From Robiginitomaculum antarcticum DSM 21748 (GTDB lineage: Bacteria > Pseudomonadota > Alphaproteobacteria > Caulobacterales > Maricaulaceae): a stretch of 64,000 nt of DNA. This document shows positions 8,598 through 17,805 of this stretch, piece after piece. The stretch is taken from NCBI RefSeq assembly GCF_000365025.1, contig NZ_KB823014.1, positions 186,001 to 250,000 on the forward strand, written 5' to 3'. The position numbers and the translations under genes were made by a program. The notes beneath the pieces were generated by a model, which had not been told where the DNA came from, did not search any database, and saw only the letters and a list, made by a program, of their open reading frames with translations. Numbering within the stretch: the stretch's first letter is position 1; each line of letters starts with the position of its first letter.

Positions 8598-10838
8598 CTA
8601 GCCATCAATCGCATCAAAATCCGCTATTGCGCGCGCCGTATCACGTATCATCCCAAGGAGTCTAAGCCGATTTGCGCGGATGTCTGCATCCTCATGATTG
8701 ACCATCACGCCATCAAAAAAGGCGTCTATCGGAGGACGTAGAGATGATAGCGCTGTCATAGCCGTGCCATAGGACTCCTCGGAAAGCGCGCTATCGATCT
8801 GAGTCTTTGCCGCGATCAGCGCGCGATGTAGATTTTTATCCTCGTCCTGCGGCAATTTTGCCACATCTATCGGCGCGGCCATATCCGGAAGCGCGTCTTT
8901 CTTTGATTCGGCACGCAATATATTGGCCGCGCGTTTATAGCCCGCCAGCAGGTTCGTGCCGTCATCTGTATTAATAAAAGACTGAAGTGCGCAAACGCGG
9001 TTGGTGATATCGAGCAGGTCATCACCGCCATTAGAGTAAACCGCATCAATCACGTCATGACGCATACCTTGGTCACGAAGCACACCTTTGAGGCGGTCGA
9101 GAATGAAAGCGAGGAGATCGCCGACCAAATTGTTGTCTGATGGCAGGAACTGATAAGGGGCATCTAAAATATCTCTGCTCCCAGCTTTCCATGCTTCAAA
9201 GTCGGTTGGATCATCATCCCACGCAAATATTTCTAAGAACATAGATATTACTATAGCGTCTTTATCTTTCGCGCCCTGAACAATCCTCTGATTGGCCAAC
9301 TTCCCTAAAGCCAACTGAGTGTAATATCCGCCCGGCCCTTCTTTTCTTTTAGATGTAAGATTTAGCCTAATCTTATTTTTCAAAATAATACGCACAACGC
9401 CCAACGCAGCGCGGCGCAGCGCAAACGGATCTTTAGACCCTGTTGGCTTTTCATCAATTGCCCAGAAACCAACCAATGTATCGAGCTTATCGGCCAGCGC
9501 GACGGCAATCGCGACAGGGTCGGTGGGGAGCTCGTCGCTTGGCCCTTGGGGTTTATAATGGTCTTCTATGGCGGTCGCGATGGAGGCGTCTCCGCCTTCC
9601 CGCTCATACATTAAGCGACCAATTTGGCCCTGCAGTGATGTAAATTCGATCACCATATGGGTGACAAGATCGCATTTAGCGAGCTTTGCCGCCTGCTCTG
9701 CCTTATCGGCTTCCGCGCCGACAATCGGCGCAAGTTCGCGCGCCAGCGCGGCGACGCGATCTGCTTTATCACGGATAGAACCCAGCTTTTTATGGAACAC
9801 AACCGTGTCCAATTTATCGTAATAGTTGATCAGTTCTTTCTTGGCGTCTTCTCGTTGGAAGAACTGCGCATCAGCGAGGCGCGCAGACAAAACGCGGCTA
9901 TTGCCCGCCGCAATGGCTTTGCCGCCATCGGGCGCCACTTGGTTGGCCACCACGACGAAATTTGGCGCAAGTGCGCCGCTTTTCGGTTCACGCACCGCAA
10001 AATATTTCTGATGCGTCCGCATAGACAGGCGAATGACTTCGCCCGGAAGCTCTAAAAAGCTCGGATCCATATCACCGAGAATAACAACAGGGTATTCAAC
10101 CAGTCCTGCCACTTCATCGAGCAGGCCTTCATCTTCGACAAGTTCCAGCCCTTTGGCCTGACAGACAGATTTGGCATTATTCAAAATGATTTTTTTACGC
10201 TGCTTTGCGCTTAAAACAACATGACCTTCACCTTCAAGCTGCGCGGCGTAATCGGCGTATCCCGTCACAGTGAACGGGCCTTTGCCCATACGGCGGTGGC
10301 CTTCGGTCACATTGCCGGCCTCAACGCCGCCGACAGTGAACAGCACAACGGCTCCGTCCAAAAGCGCCGTAATCGAGGAAAGCGGGCGCACCCAACGAAA
10401 GGCGCTGCTTCCACTTTTCATGCTTTTAGGCCAGGGGAACTTGCCCATGACATCCGGCACAAGCTCGGCAATGATGTCGGCGCTATTACGGCCTTCGGAT
10501 GTAATAATGGCGACGTAAAACTCACCCTTTTTCGGGTCGCTGCGTGTCTCGGCCTGCGCAATATCAGACAGCCCTGCCCCGCGCATAAATCCGGCCAAAG
10601 CCTGCTCCGGCGAGCCCACACGCGGCCCCTTGCGCTCTTCGGAGACATCTGGACTACGCGCCGGAATTTCGGCAACATAAGTCAGGCGGCGCGGCCCGTA
10701 TAAGCTGCGCGCGCCGTCCACAGTCAGGCCCGCTTTTTTCAGGCCATCCGTGATCATTTTTTCAAGATCGCTACCCGCACGTTTTTGCATCCGCGCCGGG
10801 ATTTCTTCGGATCGTATTTCAAGGAGAAATTCAGCCAT
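8598..10838 (-). CDS. glyS: Glycine--tRNA ligase beta subunit
   Basis: This is the beta subunit of the alpha2beta2 bacterial glycyl-tRNA synthetase, and it binds the tRNA acceptor and anticodon. It opens with MAEFLLEIRSEEIPARM, the classic GlyS start, and ends with an anticodon-binding/HD-like helical domain (FFDGVMVNHEDADIRANRLRLL). At 746 residues it is somewhat longer than the roughly 690 of E. coli. Its ATG overlaps the stop of the small gene that separates it from glyQ, so the three genes are probably translated from one message. Confidence 0.97.
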   Translation of the reverse strand: MAEFLLEIRSEEIPARMQKRAGSDLEKMITDGLKKAGLTVDGARSLYGPRRLTYVAEIPARSPDVSEERKGPRVGSPEQALAGFMRGAGLSDIAQAETRSDPKKGEFYVAIITSEGRNSADIIAELVPDVMGKFPWPKSMKSGSSAFRWVRPLSSITALLDGAVVLFTVGGVEAGNVTEGHRRMGKGPFTVTGYADYAAQLEGEGHVVLSAKQRKKIILNNAKSVCQAKGLELVEDEGLLDEVAGLVEYPVVILGDMDPSFLELPGEVIRLSMRTHQKYFAVREPKSGALAPNFVVVANQVAPDGGKAIAAGNSRVLSARLADAQFFQREDAKKELINYYDKLDTVVFHKKLGSIRDKADRVAALARELAPIVGAEADKAEQAAKLAKCDLVTHMVIEFTSLQGQIGRLMYEREGGDASIATAIEDHYKPQGPSDELPTDPVAIAVALADKLDTLVGFWAIDEKPTGSKDPFALRRAALGVVRIILKNKIRLNLTSKRKEGPGGYYTQLALGKLANQRIVQGAKDKDAIVISMFLEIFAWDDDPTDFEAWKAGSRDILDAPYQFLPSDNNLVGDLLAFILDRLKGVLRDQGMRHDVIDAVYSNGGDDLLDITNRVCALQSFINTDDGTNLLAGYKRAANILRAESKKDALPDMAAPIDVAKLPQDEDKNLHRALIAAKTQIDSALSEESYGTAMTALSSLRPPIDAFFDGVMVNHEDADIRANRLRLLGMIRDTARAIADFDAIDG

Positions 10839-11284
10839 TATTGAGTCTCAAACTTTCGGGCTTGCTCGATAAAATCATTATAATTCGATTTTTTAAAACT
10901 GTATGTCGGGATAGACTTTAGAGCTATATGTTTTGCGTTTAATTCGATTGTATCTGAAGTAAATCCTATATTGCTCCAGACCACACTGCGCTCATAAACA
11001 TTCACATGCACTCCGATCAGCGTTCCGTCATATCCACCACAATGACCACAAACATAGAGCGACGTTAAGCCATGGATTAGATCGTTCTTCTTTTCACCTA
11101 AAAGTCTGCTCAAAGTCTCAGGCTGACAAATAACGGAACTCGCAAAATGCCTAGATCCTTGACCGCCAAAATCATTAGGTCCGCCAGCTTTAATTCCATC
11201 CATTATTGCAGGATGAAGTGGCGCGCCATTTATAACATAGTCATATTCCAAAAACTCTATGTGCGCCTCTACAATGTCTTCCAT
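10838..11284 (-). CDS. Uncharacterised small protein inserted between glyQ and glyS
   Basis: The protein has 148 residues from the ATG at 11284, chosen because the longer frame would run into glyQ; that leaves 7 nt after the glyQ stop. It carries LYVCGHCGGYDGTLIGVHV followed by VVWSNIGF, and ends with YSFKKSNYNDFIEQA. This layout (a Cys-rich 'VCxxCG' strand, a 'V-W-x-x-G' strand, an F-x-x-x-x-Y C-terminal helix) resembles small soluble proteins of unknown function that I recall from other bacteria. The Cys pair could bind a metal. No signal peptide or membrane helix is visible. Function is unknown; co-translation with glycyl-tRNA synthetase is the only context clue. Confidence 0.75.
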   Translation of the reverse strand: MEDIVEAHIEFLEYDYVINGAPLHPAIMDGIKAGGPNDFGGQGSRHFASSVICQPETLSRLLGEKKNDLIHGLTSLYVCGHCGGYDGTLIGVHVNVYERSVVWSNIGFTSDTIELNAKHIALKSIPTYSFKKSNYNDFIEQARKFETQ

Positions 11285-11291
11285 CACTATC

Positions 11292-12188
11292 TTATTCCGC
11301 CATCGCGGCTTCGCGCGCCACATGCGCTTCGGCGCAAGCTTTGGTCAGATCGCGGACGCGTTTGATATAGTCCTGTCGTTGCGTCGGAGAGACCACGCCG
11401 CGCGCATCGAGCAGGTTAAAAAAATGGCTGGCCTTTAGCGCATATTCATAAGCAGGCAGCGGCAGCGGCTCAGGCAGTTTAATCAACGCTTGGCACTGCG
11501 CCTCGGCGTCTTTGAACCACCCCTGCAAAATATCAACATCGGCATGACTGAAATTATAATGACTGTGCTGCACTTCATTGTCGTGGAACACATCCCCATA
11601 GGTCAGACCCGTATTATCAAAGCGCAGATCATAGACGCTCTCAACGCCCTGCACATACATAGCCAGACGCTCCAGACCGTAAGTCAGTTCGCCGGAGACC
11701 AGCTCCACATCAAGCCCGCCGACTTGCTGGAAATATGTGAATTGCGACACTTCCATGCCGTCGCACCAGACTTCCCAACCCAGACCCCAAGCGCCGACCG
11801 TTGGATTTTCCCAGTCATCTTCGACAAAGCGGATATCGTGCAGATCCATATCAATACCGATGGCGGCAAGACTGCCCAGATAGAGCTCCTGGATATTGGG
11901 CGGGTTGGGTTTCAGAATGACCTGAAATTGATAATAATGCTGCAATCTATTCGGGTTTTCACCATAGCGCCCATCGGCGGGACGACGCGAAGGCTGTACA
12001 TAAGCCGCATTCCAAGGCTTAGGCCCAAGCGAGCGCAGCACGGTCGCCGGATGGAGCGTGCCTGCCCCGACATGCGCGTCAAACGGCTGCAATATCACGC
12101 AGCCATTATCACTCCAATAATGCTGCAGCGTTAAAATCAGATCCTGAAAAGAGAGCGGCTGCCCCGCTTTTTTGTCGTCTTGTGTCAC
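11292..12188 (-). CDS. glyQ: Glycine--tRNA ligase alpha subunit
   Basis: This is the catalytic alpha subunit of tetrameric glycyl-tRNA synthetase. At 298 residues it is of normal length. It has the class II hallmarks of the family: [60 protein letters not shown] (read in parts) and the [16 protein letters not shown]-type block. The start follows a short spacer after the DUF2007 gene, so argH, the DUF2007 gene, glyQ, the small gene and glyS form a probable operon. Confidence 0.98.
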   Translation of the reverse strand: MTQDDKKAGQPLSFQDLILTLQHYWSDNGCVILQPFDAHVGAGTLHPATVLRSLGPKPWNAAYVQPSRRPADGRYGENPNRLQHYYQFQVILKPNPPNIQELYLGSLAAIGIDMDLHDIRFVEDDWENPTVGAWGLGWEVWCDGMEVSQFTYFQQVGGLDVELVSGELTYGLERLAMYVQGVESVYDLRFDNTGLTYGDVFHDNEVQHSHYNFSHADVDILQGWFKDAEAQCQALIKLPEPLPLPAYEYALKASHFFNLLDARGVVSPTQRQDYIKRVRDLTKACAEAHVAREAAMAE

Positions 12189-12250
12189 GGTATGTTCCGG
12201 TGGTTAGCTATAGCTGGGTGATAGGCAGGGTTGAGCCCCATTTCAAGGCG

Positions 12251-12478
12251 CTATTGCGGCTCCAGCTCTTCGGCCAGTCCGGCAAGTTCCAGCGCGCGGC
12301 GCGCGGCGGCGGAATCTTCGTCTAAAATCATAATCCGGCGCGGGATAATCCCGATAGATCCTTCGATAATTGAACTATGCGTATCGGCGACAAAGCAGTG
12401 AATATCACTGTCTTTCAGAACCGCTTCGGCAAAGCTCAGCGTGACAATATTATTGGTCTTAATAACCGTGACCATCAT
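12251..12478 (-). CDS. DUF2007 family small protein
   Basis: This 75-residue protein of the DUF2007 'putative signal transducing protein' family shows [24 protein letters not shown], a ferredoxin-like beta-alpha start, and a C-terminal [17 protein letters not shown] helix. The ATG at 12478 overlaps the argH stop in an ATGA junction and is preferred over an upstream in-frame codon inside argH. These proteins often sit beside metabolic genes, but their role is unknown. Translation is probably coupled to argH. Confidence 0.82.
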   Translation of the reverse strand: MMVTVIKTNNIVTLSFAEAVLKDSDIHCFVADTHSSIIEGSIGIIPRRIMILDEDSAAARRALELAGLAEELEPQ

Positions 12479-13878
12479 GACAATTTGTCTTTCCATCGCG
12501 CGACTTGCTCGGCCACGCGGACCGGCGATGTTCCTCCATAAGAGAGGCGCGATCGCGCGGAGGCCAGCGGCGTAAGCACAGAATAGACATCTTGGGTAAT
12601 CTCTGCATGAATTGCCTGCATATCACTCAGGGGCAATGCATCGAGCGTTGTGCCCTGTTTTTCAGCCAGCGCGACAATAACTCCCGTAACATGGTGGGCC
12701 TCGCGGAACGGCATATTGAGAGAGCGCACCAGCCAGTCCGCAAGATCAGTGGCAGTGGAAAATCCTGCGCCTGCTGCATCCGCAAGACGGTCTTTACGCG
12801 GCGTCATATCGCCGATCATGCCGGTCATTGCCGCCAGCGCAAGATCCAGCGCTTCGAATGCGTCAAAGACAGGTTCTTTGTCCTCTTGCATATCTTTAGA
12901 ATAGGCCAGCGGCAGACCTTTCATGACAATTGTCAGTGTGGTCAGGGCGCCCATAATACGCCCGACTTTGGCGCGGATGAGTTCCGCTGCATCAGGATTA
13001 CGTTTTTGCGGCATGATCGAGCTGCCGGTTGTGAATTTATCAGACAGCGTGATGAAGCCGAATTGAGCGCTCGTCCAAATCACTATCTCTTCGGCCAGAC
13101 GCGATAAATGCGTCGCGCAAATTGTGGCTGCCGACAGCGCTTCGAGCGCAAAATCGCGCGCGCTGACCGCGTCGAGGCTATTGGCCATCGGACGGTCAAA
13201 GCCCAGCGCGCGGGCCGTCATATCGCGATCAATCGGGTAAGGCGTTCCCGCCAGCGCCGCTGCGCCTAACGGGCTCTCATTCATGCGGGCTCTCGCATCT
13301 TCAAATCGGGAGCGGTCGCGCGCAAACATTTCCAGATAGGCCAGCATATGATGGCCGAATGTAACAGGCTGCGCACTCTGTAGATGCGTGAAGCCCGGCA
13401 TGACCGTGTCTGTATTTTGCTCAGCCTGCGCCAGAAGCGCACTCATTAATCCACCCAGACGGACGACAAAATGATTAAGATGTTCACGCGTCCATAGACG
13501 AAAATCTGTCGCCACTTGGTCATTTCGCGAGCGCCCTGTATGCAAGCGACCTGCAGCTTCGCCAATTTTATCTTTCAAACGACCTTCTATATTCAGGTGA
13601 ATATCTTCCAGCTCTGCGCTCCACGGGAAGTCTCCCGCCTCGATCTCGTCTTTGATCTCGTGCAGGCCGCGATGAATGGCCGCTTTGTCGTCACTTGTAA
13701 TAATTCCGCAGGCCGCTAGCATTTCGCTATGGGCCAGCGAGCCTTCGATATCTTGCGCGTATAGGCGGCGGTCAAAATCAATGGACACATTGATAGCCTG
13801 CATAATCTCTGAAGGATTATCGGAAAATCGTCCGCCCCACATTGTTTGACCCGCTTTTTTAGAATCTGATTGACCCAT
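12475..13878 (-). CDS. argH: Argininosuccinate lyase
   Basis: This enzyme catalyses the last step of arginine synthesis, argininosuccinate to arginine plus fumarate. It has 467 residues. [14 protein letters not shown] is the family start block, [17 protein letters not shown] is at 113-130 and the fumarase-superfamily signature [11 protein letters not shown] is at 285-295. The ATG at 13878 has GAGGG about 7-8 nt upstream. This start overlaps the opposite-strand start of the thioredoxin gene (CATG). An alternative start at the Met before WGGRF would remove the overlap and leave the core intact. Confidence 0.97.
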   Translation of the reverse strand: MGQSDSKKAGQTMWGGRFSDNPSEIMQAINVSIDFDRRLYAQDIEGSLAHSEMLAACGIITSDDKAAIHRGLHEIKDEIEAGDFPWSAELEDIHLNIEGRLKDKIGEAAGRLHTGRSRNDQVATDFRLWTREHLNHFVVRLGGLMSALLAQAEQNTDTVMPGFTHLQSAQPVTFGHHMLAYLEMFARDRSRFEDARARMNESPLGAAALAGTPYPIDRDMTARALGFDRPMANSLDAVSARDFALEALSAATICATHLSRLAEEIVIWTSAQFGFITLSDKFTTGSSIMPQKRNPDAAELIRAKVGRIMGALTTLTIVMKGLPLAYSKDMQEDKEPVFDAFEALDLALAAMTGMIGDMTPRKDRLADAAGAGFSTATDLADWLVRSLNMPFREAHHVTGVIVALAEKQGTTLDALPLSDMQAIHAEITQDVYSVLTPLASARSRLSYGGTSPVRVAEQVARWKDKLS

Positions 13879-14491
13879 GACTAAACCCTCGCCTCATTTA
13901 CCGCCGACACTTATCACCCGTCTGATCAAGATTATGGTTATCGGCCTTATCTTGAGCCTCGCTTACGTCATGTTGCAATCATGTTCAAAGCACAAAACAG
14001 GTTTAGAGAGCTACGCCAGAGATAGCCTGTCCAAACTGCGCGTGCTCGACCCCACTCCGCCGCGCCCCACGGCAAGCTTTATGACGCCCGATGGCGAGCC
14101 GGTCACATTGGCCGAGCTACAATCCGGGCAAACACAAGGCAAAACAATCGCCGTCAATTTATGGGCGACATGGTGCCCGCCCTGCATCGCCGAAATGCCG
14201 AGCCTGAACGCATTACAAGAGCGCTATGGCGATGATAAATTTGAGGTTATTACAATTAATTTTGACCGCGATCCCAAAGACGGCGAAGATTTCTTGCGGG
14301 AGAAAGGGCTGACAGCCCTACCCTTTTATCATAATTCAAATTTCGCGTTAGCGCGTGAATATGGCGTCGCGGGTTTGCCGCTAACTGTGATATATTCCCC
14401 TTCCGGTAAAGAGCGGGTCCGCGTTGTGGGCGAAGCCGATTGGGACAGCCCGGAAGCCCGCAGCTTGATTGAGGCGCTAAAAGGCGGTTAA
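13877..14491 (+). CDS. TlpA/ResA-like membrane-anchored thioredoxin
   Basis: This is a periplasmic thiol-disulfide oxidoreductase. One hydrophobic segment (residues 15-33) ends in VMLQSC, which could be a lipobox with Cys36 or just a membrane anchor. The thioredoxin fold follows with WATWCPPC (C100, C103) and the cis-proline region [11 protein letters not shown]. Such proteins reduce apocytochromes or maintain exported thiols in alphaproteobacteria, but the partner is not identifiable here. The start shares bases with the argH start on the other strand and lacks a clear ribosome site, so a slightly later start is possible. A gene in the same orientation follows after 8 nt. Confidence 0.9.
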   Translation: MTKPSPHLPPTLITRLIKIMVIGLILSLAYVMLQSCSKHKTGLESYARDSLSKLRVLDPTPPRPTASFMTPDGEPVTLAELQSGQTQGKTIAVNLWATWCPPCIAEMPSLNALQERYGDDKFEVITINFDRDPKDGEDFLREKGLTALPFYHNSNFALAREYGVAGLPLTVIYSPSGKERVRVVGEADWDSPEARSLIEALKGG

Positions 14492-14499
14492 GAACTCAT

Positions 14500-15168
14500 A
14501 TGCGCAAATTTGATGAAATCTATGACATTGCCGCCAAACGTAAAGGCGGGACCGAGACCCTAGAAACGCTCATCGCCGAGCATAATGGTCACATCACGCC
14601 GCCCAATACCGATGACCGCTGGCTGGCCCAGTTCACGAAATCCATCTTCCAAGCCGGATTTAACTGGAAAGTCGTTGAACATATGTGGGCCGGATTTGAA
14701 GAGGCCTTTTGGGGCTTTGACCTAGACAAATGCGCGCAAATCGACATGGACGATATGGAGCGCCTGACGGGGGATACGCGTATTGTCCGTAATGGCGGCA
14801 AGATCAAAGCCGTTCCGGTCAATGCACAAATGCTGCTGGATATGGGTGACGGGTCGCGCCGCGCCGGCCAGGTCATCATGAACTGGCCGGAAGAGGATTA
14901 TATCGGGCTTCTCTCACATCTGCACAAACACGGCTCACGCCTCGGCCCGCGCACGGCAGGCTATGCCCTGCGCTTTTGCGGCAAACGCAATTATATTTTG
15001 TCTGGCGATGTAACCGCCGCGCTAATCCGAGAGGGTGTGATTGATAAAGAACCGACGACCAAAGCTGCAAAGCGCGCTGTACAAGACGCCTTTAGTATGT
15101 GGGCCGAACAATCCGGTCGCAGCCATAGCGAGATCAGCCGCACGCTCGCCTTTTCCGTCGGTGTTTAG
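14500..15168 (+). CDS. DNA-3-methyladenine glycosylase I-like protein
   Basis: This 222-residue protein resembles the Tag glycosylase superfamily (helix-hairpin-helix fold), which removes alkylated adenine from DNA. Matching blocks are FTKSIFQAGFNWKVVEHMW, FEEAFWGFDLDKC and DTRIVRNGGKIKAV. The zinc-binding Cys/His residues of E. coli Tag at both termini are not visible, so it is a divergent subfamily member. It follows the thioredoxin gene by 8 nt, and its TAG stop abuts the ATG of the next gene. Glycosylase activity is inferred from family likeness. Confidence 0.75.
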   Translation: MRKFDEIYDIAAKRKGGTETLETLIAEHNGHITPPNTDDRWLAQFTKSIFQAGFNWKVVEHMWAGFEEAFWGFDLDKCAQIDMDDMERLTGDTRIVRNGGKIKAVPVNAQMLLDMGDGSRRAGQVIMNWPEEDYIGLLSHLHKHGSRLGPRTAGYALRFCGKRNYILSGDVTAALIREGVIDKEPTTKAAKRAVQDAFSMWAEQSGRSHSEISRTLAFSVGV

Positions 15169-15966
15169 ATGACGCCGAAAACCCTCCCGCCGAACACAAT
15201 TCGCGCCCATCTTTTGCCGGGCGTAAATATAGAGCCGGCAGACTTTATCCGCCCCGCGCGGATTAAACGCAGATGGATGGACGCCATGCCGCAAAGCTAT
15301 GCGTATCGCTGCATCCCGCTGCTGGCCGCCAATACGATGGGATGGGAACTGCTTAATCCAGCCACATCAAAAGTGCGGTGGGATGGCGGAGACCTGACCG
15401 ATGCCATAACCATCAATACTGAAATGCCGGGGCGGTTCGCGGCCGCCAGTCATTTCGGCACAGGCATTGTCACATGGTATTTGCCTTTCGTATTTCGCAC
15501 CTCGCCGGATTTGGGACTTTATGTGACCGGCCCGGGCAATCATGATCATAATGACGCCGCGCCGCTGGATGCCTTTATCCGCACAGACTGGCTGCCTTTT
15601 CCATTCACACTGAACTGGCGAATATTGCGCAAAAATACTGATGTCGAATTTAAGGCGGGCATGCCGCTCGCACGTATCATGCCGTTCCCGCTGGCCATGA
15701 TTGATGAGACGCGGCTGGAAATTGACCTGCTCAATAATGACCCCGGTTTCAAGCGCGAAATGGACGAGTTTGGGCGCGCGCGGCAGAGCAACATTGCTCG
15801 CCAGCAAAGCGACGCTGCGCGCGCCGCCGATACCGGCGAGGCCCTCACCGGAGACGGAGTATGGAACGCCCAATATGTCAAAGCCAAAGGCGCTGACCAA
15901 GGCAGCGCCACACCGCATCAGACAATATTTCGCCCTGCACCACCCATTGACATTACTGATGAGTAA
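15169..15966 (+). CDS. DUF6065-like protein of unknown function
   Basis: This 265-residue soluble protein has ATG at 15169, directly after the TAG of the glycosylase gene. It shows YAYRCIPLLAANTMGWELLNP, then GTGIVTWYLPFVFRTSPDLGLYVTGPGN, a pattern I associate with DUF6065 proteins. Early residues HLLPG and PARIKRRWMDAMP are also typical. There is no signal peptide or membrane helix. No activity is known. The tight link with the glycosylase-like gene suggests one transcript. Confidence 0.7.
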   Translation: MTPKTLPPNTIRAHLLPGVNIEPADFIRPARIKRRWMDAMPQSYAYRCIPLLAANTMGWELLNPATSKVRWDGGDLTDAITINTEMPGRFAAASHFGTGIVTWYLPFVFRTSPDLGLYVTGPGNHDHNDAAPLDAFIRTDWLPFPFTLNWRILRKNTDVEFKAGMPLARIMPFPLAMIDETRLEIDLLNNDPGFKREMDEFGRARQSNIARQQSDAARAADTGEALTGDGVWNAQYVKAKGADQGSATPHQTIFRPAPPIDITDE

Positions 15967-16132
15967 GCCGCAGATTTGCGCTCTCAAAAACAATAGTGAC
16001 ATCGTCAATATCATAAATTGTGTCATGCAGCGCCCGCCGGATTTTCATACAAACACGCGATGAAACGCGGCGTGACATAATGTGCAGTTTTTGCGCTTTG
16101 CAAATCCTTACAGGCGTGACAAAGCCCGCGCC

Positions 16133-17050
16133 ATGAGCCGTGCCCCGCAAACCTTACCGACCAATGACAGAGCCGCCGTTTTTACGGCGATGAGCGCCTA
16201 TGTCATTTGGGGATTTTTCCCGATTTATTTCAAAATCCTGCAAAGCGTTCCGGCGATGGAAATGCTGGCGCAGCGCATTGTCTGGGCCGTTCCATTTGGC
16301 GCGCTGATCATTGCTTACCGCAAGCAATGGCCCGCCGTTCACAAGGCTATTACAACGCCGCGCACATTATTGTTCCTGATGCTGTCGACAACATTTGTTG
16401 CGATTAATTGGGGCGTGTATATTTGGGCCGTGCAAAGCGGACAGATCATGCAGGCGAGCCTGGGATATTATATCAACCCGCTTATTTTCGTCTTTGTCGG
16501 CATGTTTTTCTTTGGCGAGACCCTGCGCGTCTTACAAATTATCGCTGTCATTCTGGCGGCCATAGGCGTTGCGATCCTGACGGTGCGCGGCGGGCAATTT
16601 CCATGGATTGCGATCATCCTGGCGACAAGCTGGACGATTTACGCCATTGTCCGAAAGCAGCTTGATGTCGGCGCAATGCCAGGCCTGTTTATAGAAACAG
16701 CTATCGCCGTGCCCATCGCCGCTATCTACTTAATCTGGCTATCAACGAACGGCACTATGTCACTTACGCCCGATGAACCGGTTATTGCCTTTTGGATATT
16801 TATGGCGGGGCCGCTAACGGTCCTTCCCCTTCTGGCTTTCGCGGTGGCGACCAAAAGACTGACGCTTTCCCTATTGGGGTTTTTACAATTTATAGGCCCC
16901 ACCCTGCAATTTGGATGCGCGCTTTATTATGGCGAGCCGCTTACGACTGCTCGCTTGATATGTTTTATCTTTATCTGGACTGCCGTCGCCTTCTTCTGTG
17001 TCAGCGCATGGCAAAACGGGCGGCAGAGAAACCTGCCTAAGCCTGTGTAA
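16133..17050 (+). CDS. rarD: RarD-type EamA/DMT permease
   Basis: This is an inner-membrane transporter of the drug/metabolite superfamily. The frame is open from 16082, but the Met at 16133 gives the usual RarD N-terminus shortly before the first helix (AMSAYVIWGFFPIYFKIL), giving 305 residues. About ten hydrophobic helices follow, including the typical FVAINWGVYIWAVQSGQIMQASLGYYINPL region (read in parts) and the second EamA repeat FLQFIGPTLQFGCALYYGEPL. RarD proteins are predicted permeases; the substrate is unknown. The ribosome site is weak, so the start is uncertain. Confidence 0.92.
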   Translation: MSRAPQTLPTNDRAAVFTAMSAYVIWGFFPIYFKILQSVPAMEMLAQRIVWAVPFGALIIAYRKQWPAVHKAITTPRTLLFLMLSTTFVAINWGVYIWAVQSGQIMQASLGYYINPLIFVFVGMFFFGETLRVLQIIAVILAAIGVAILTVRGGQFPWIAIILATSWTIYAIVRKQLDVGAMPGLFIETAIAVPIAAIYLIWLSTNGTMSLTPDEPVIAFWIFMAGPLTVLPLLAFAVATKRLTLSLLGFLQFIGPTLQFGCALYYGEPLTTARLICFIFIWTAVAFFCVSAWQNGRQRNLPKPV

Positions 17051-17185
17051 ACACAGTCTTATTTGGAACAATTAGCCTACCTTTCCGTTGTTATAGTTAA
17101 GACGCCGCAAAATTACACGGCATCGCGATCACAATAGTTTTGGCATCGGCCATAACCGCGGATCCAATTTATCAAGGAGCAATCC

Positions 17186-17752
17186 ATGACAAATATCACA
17201 AATTCAAAAGTTCTATTTCTGGCCACAAACGGTTTTCAGGAAGAAGAGATGTTCTCACCTTATGAAATGCTGAAAGAGAATGGGGCAACTGTTCACTTGG
17301 CATCATTTGACACTGACGCAATTAGCGCGGGAGAAAGTGATAGCCGGGAGATAACACCGGATATGGCGTTCGACAAAGTGAATGTCGACGATTATGACGC
17401 CGTCGTCCTACCGGGCGGTTTGGCCAACCCGGATAAGTTGCGCACAAGCGATAAAGCCGTGCAAATCGTGCGCGATTTTGCCAAGCACAACAAAATCATC
17501 GCCGCAATCTGCCACGGACCGTGGATGCTTGCAGAGGCCGACATTCTACGCGGACGCAACGTCACATCCTATAAATCCATTAAGACGGATTTGATCAATG
17601 CGGGCGCAAATTGGACAGACAAAGAAGTCGTTGTCAGTAATGGCATGATTACAAGCCGTAACCCCGATGATATTCCGGCCTTTAACGCCAAATTGTTAGA
17701 GGAAATTCGCGAAGGCGAACACAAACGCACACTTCGTAAAAAAGCGGCATAA
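17186..17752 (+). CDS. DJ-1/PfpI family protein (type 1 glutamine amidotransferase-like)
   Basis: This 188-residue PfpI/YhbO-like member of the DJ-1 superfamily is associated with protein or nucleotide deglycation and stress resistance. The nucleophile elbow is AAICHGPWML with Cys109 and His110; the acidic partner is in NGFQEEEM near residue 19. VVLPGGLANPD is the canonical second motif. AGGAG precedes the ATG by 7 nt. It is monocistronic: a 135-nt gap lies before it and a strong terminator after it. Whether it acts as a protease, glyoxalase or deglycase cannot be decided from sequence. Confidence 0.93.
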   Translation: MTNITNSKVLFLATNGFQEEEMFSPYEMLKENGATVHLASFDTDAISAGESDSREITPDMAFDKVNVDDYDAVVLPGGLANPDKLRTSDKAVQIVRDFAKHNKIIAAICHGPWMLAEADILRGRNVTSYKSIKTDLINAGANWTDKEVVVSNGMITSRNPDDIPAFNAKLLEEIREGEHKRTLRKKAA

Positions 17753-17775
17753 GATATAAATAACCGCTTCAATTG

Positions 17776-17800
17776 GCCCGGCCTCAGCCGGGCTTTTTTT
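17776..17800 (+). terminator. Intrinsic terminator of the PfpI-family gene
   Basis: There is a perfect 7-bp GC-rich stem (GCCCGGC 17776-17782 with GCCGGGC 17787-17793, loop CTCA) followed by seven T residues. It lies 24 nt past the stop codon and just before the end of the convergent deacylase gene. Confidence 0.92.
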
Positions 17801-17805
17801 ATGGC

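Noticed and set aside
9443-10703. Several plus-strand frames across glyS
   Set aside because: They are antisense shadows rich in Arg, His and Cys without domain patterns; glyS accounts for the sequence.
17043-17056. Hairpin CTGTGT-AA-ACACAG over the rarD stop as a terminator
   Set aside because: The loop is only 2 nt and no T tract follows, so it is unlikely to act as a terminator.
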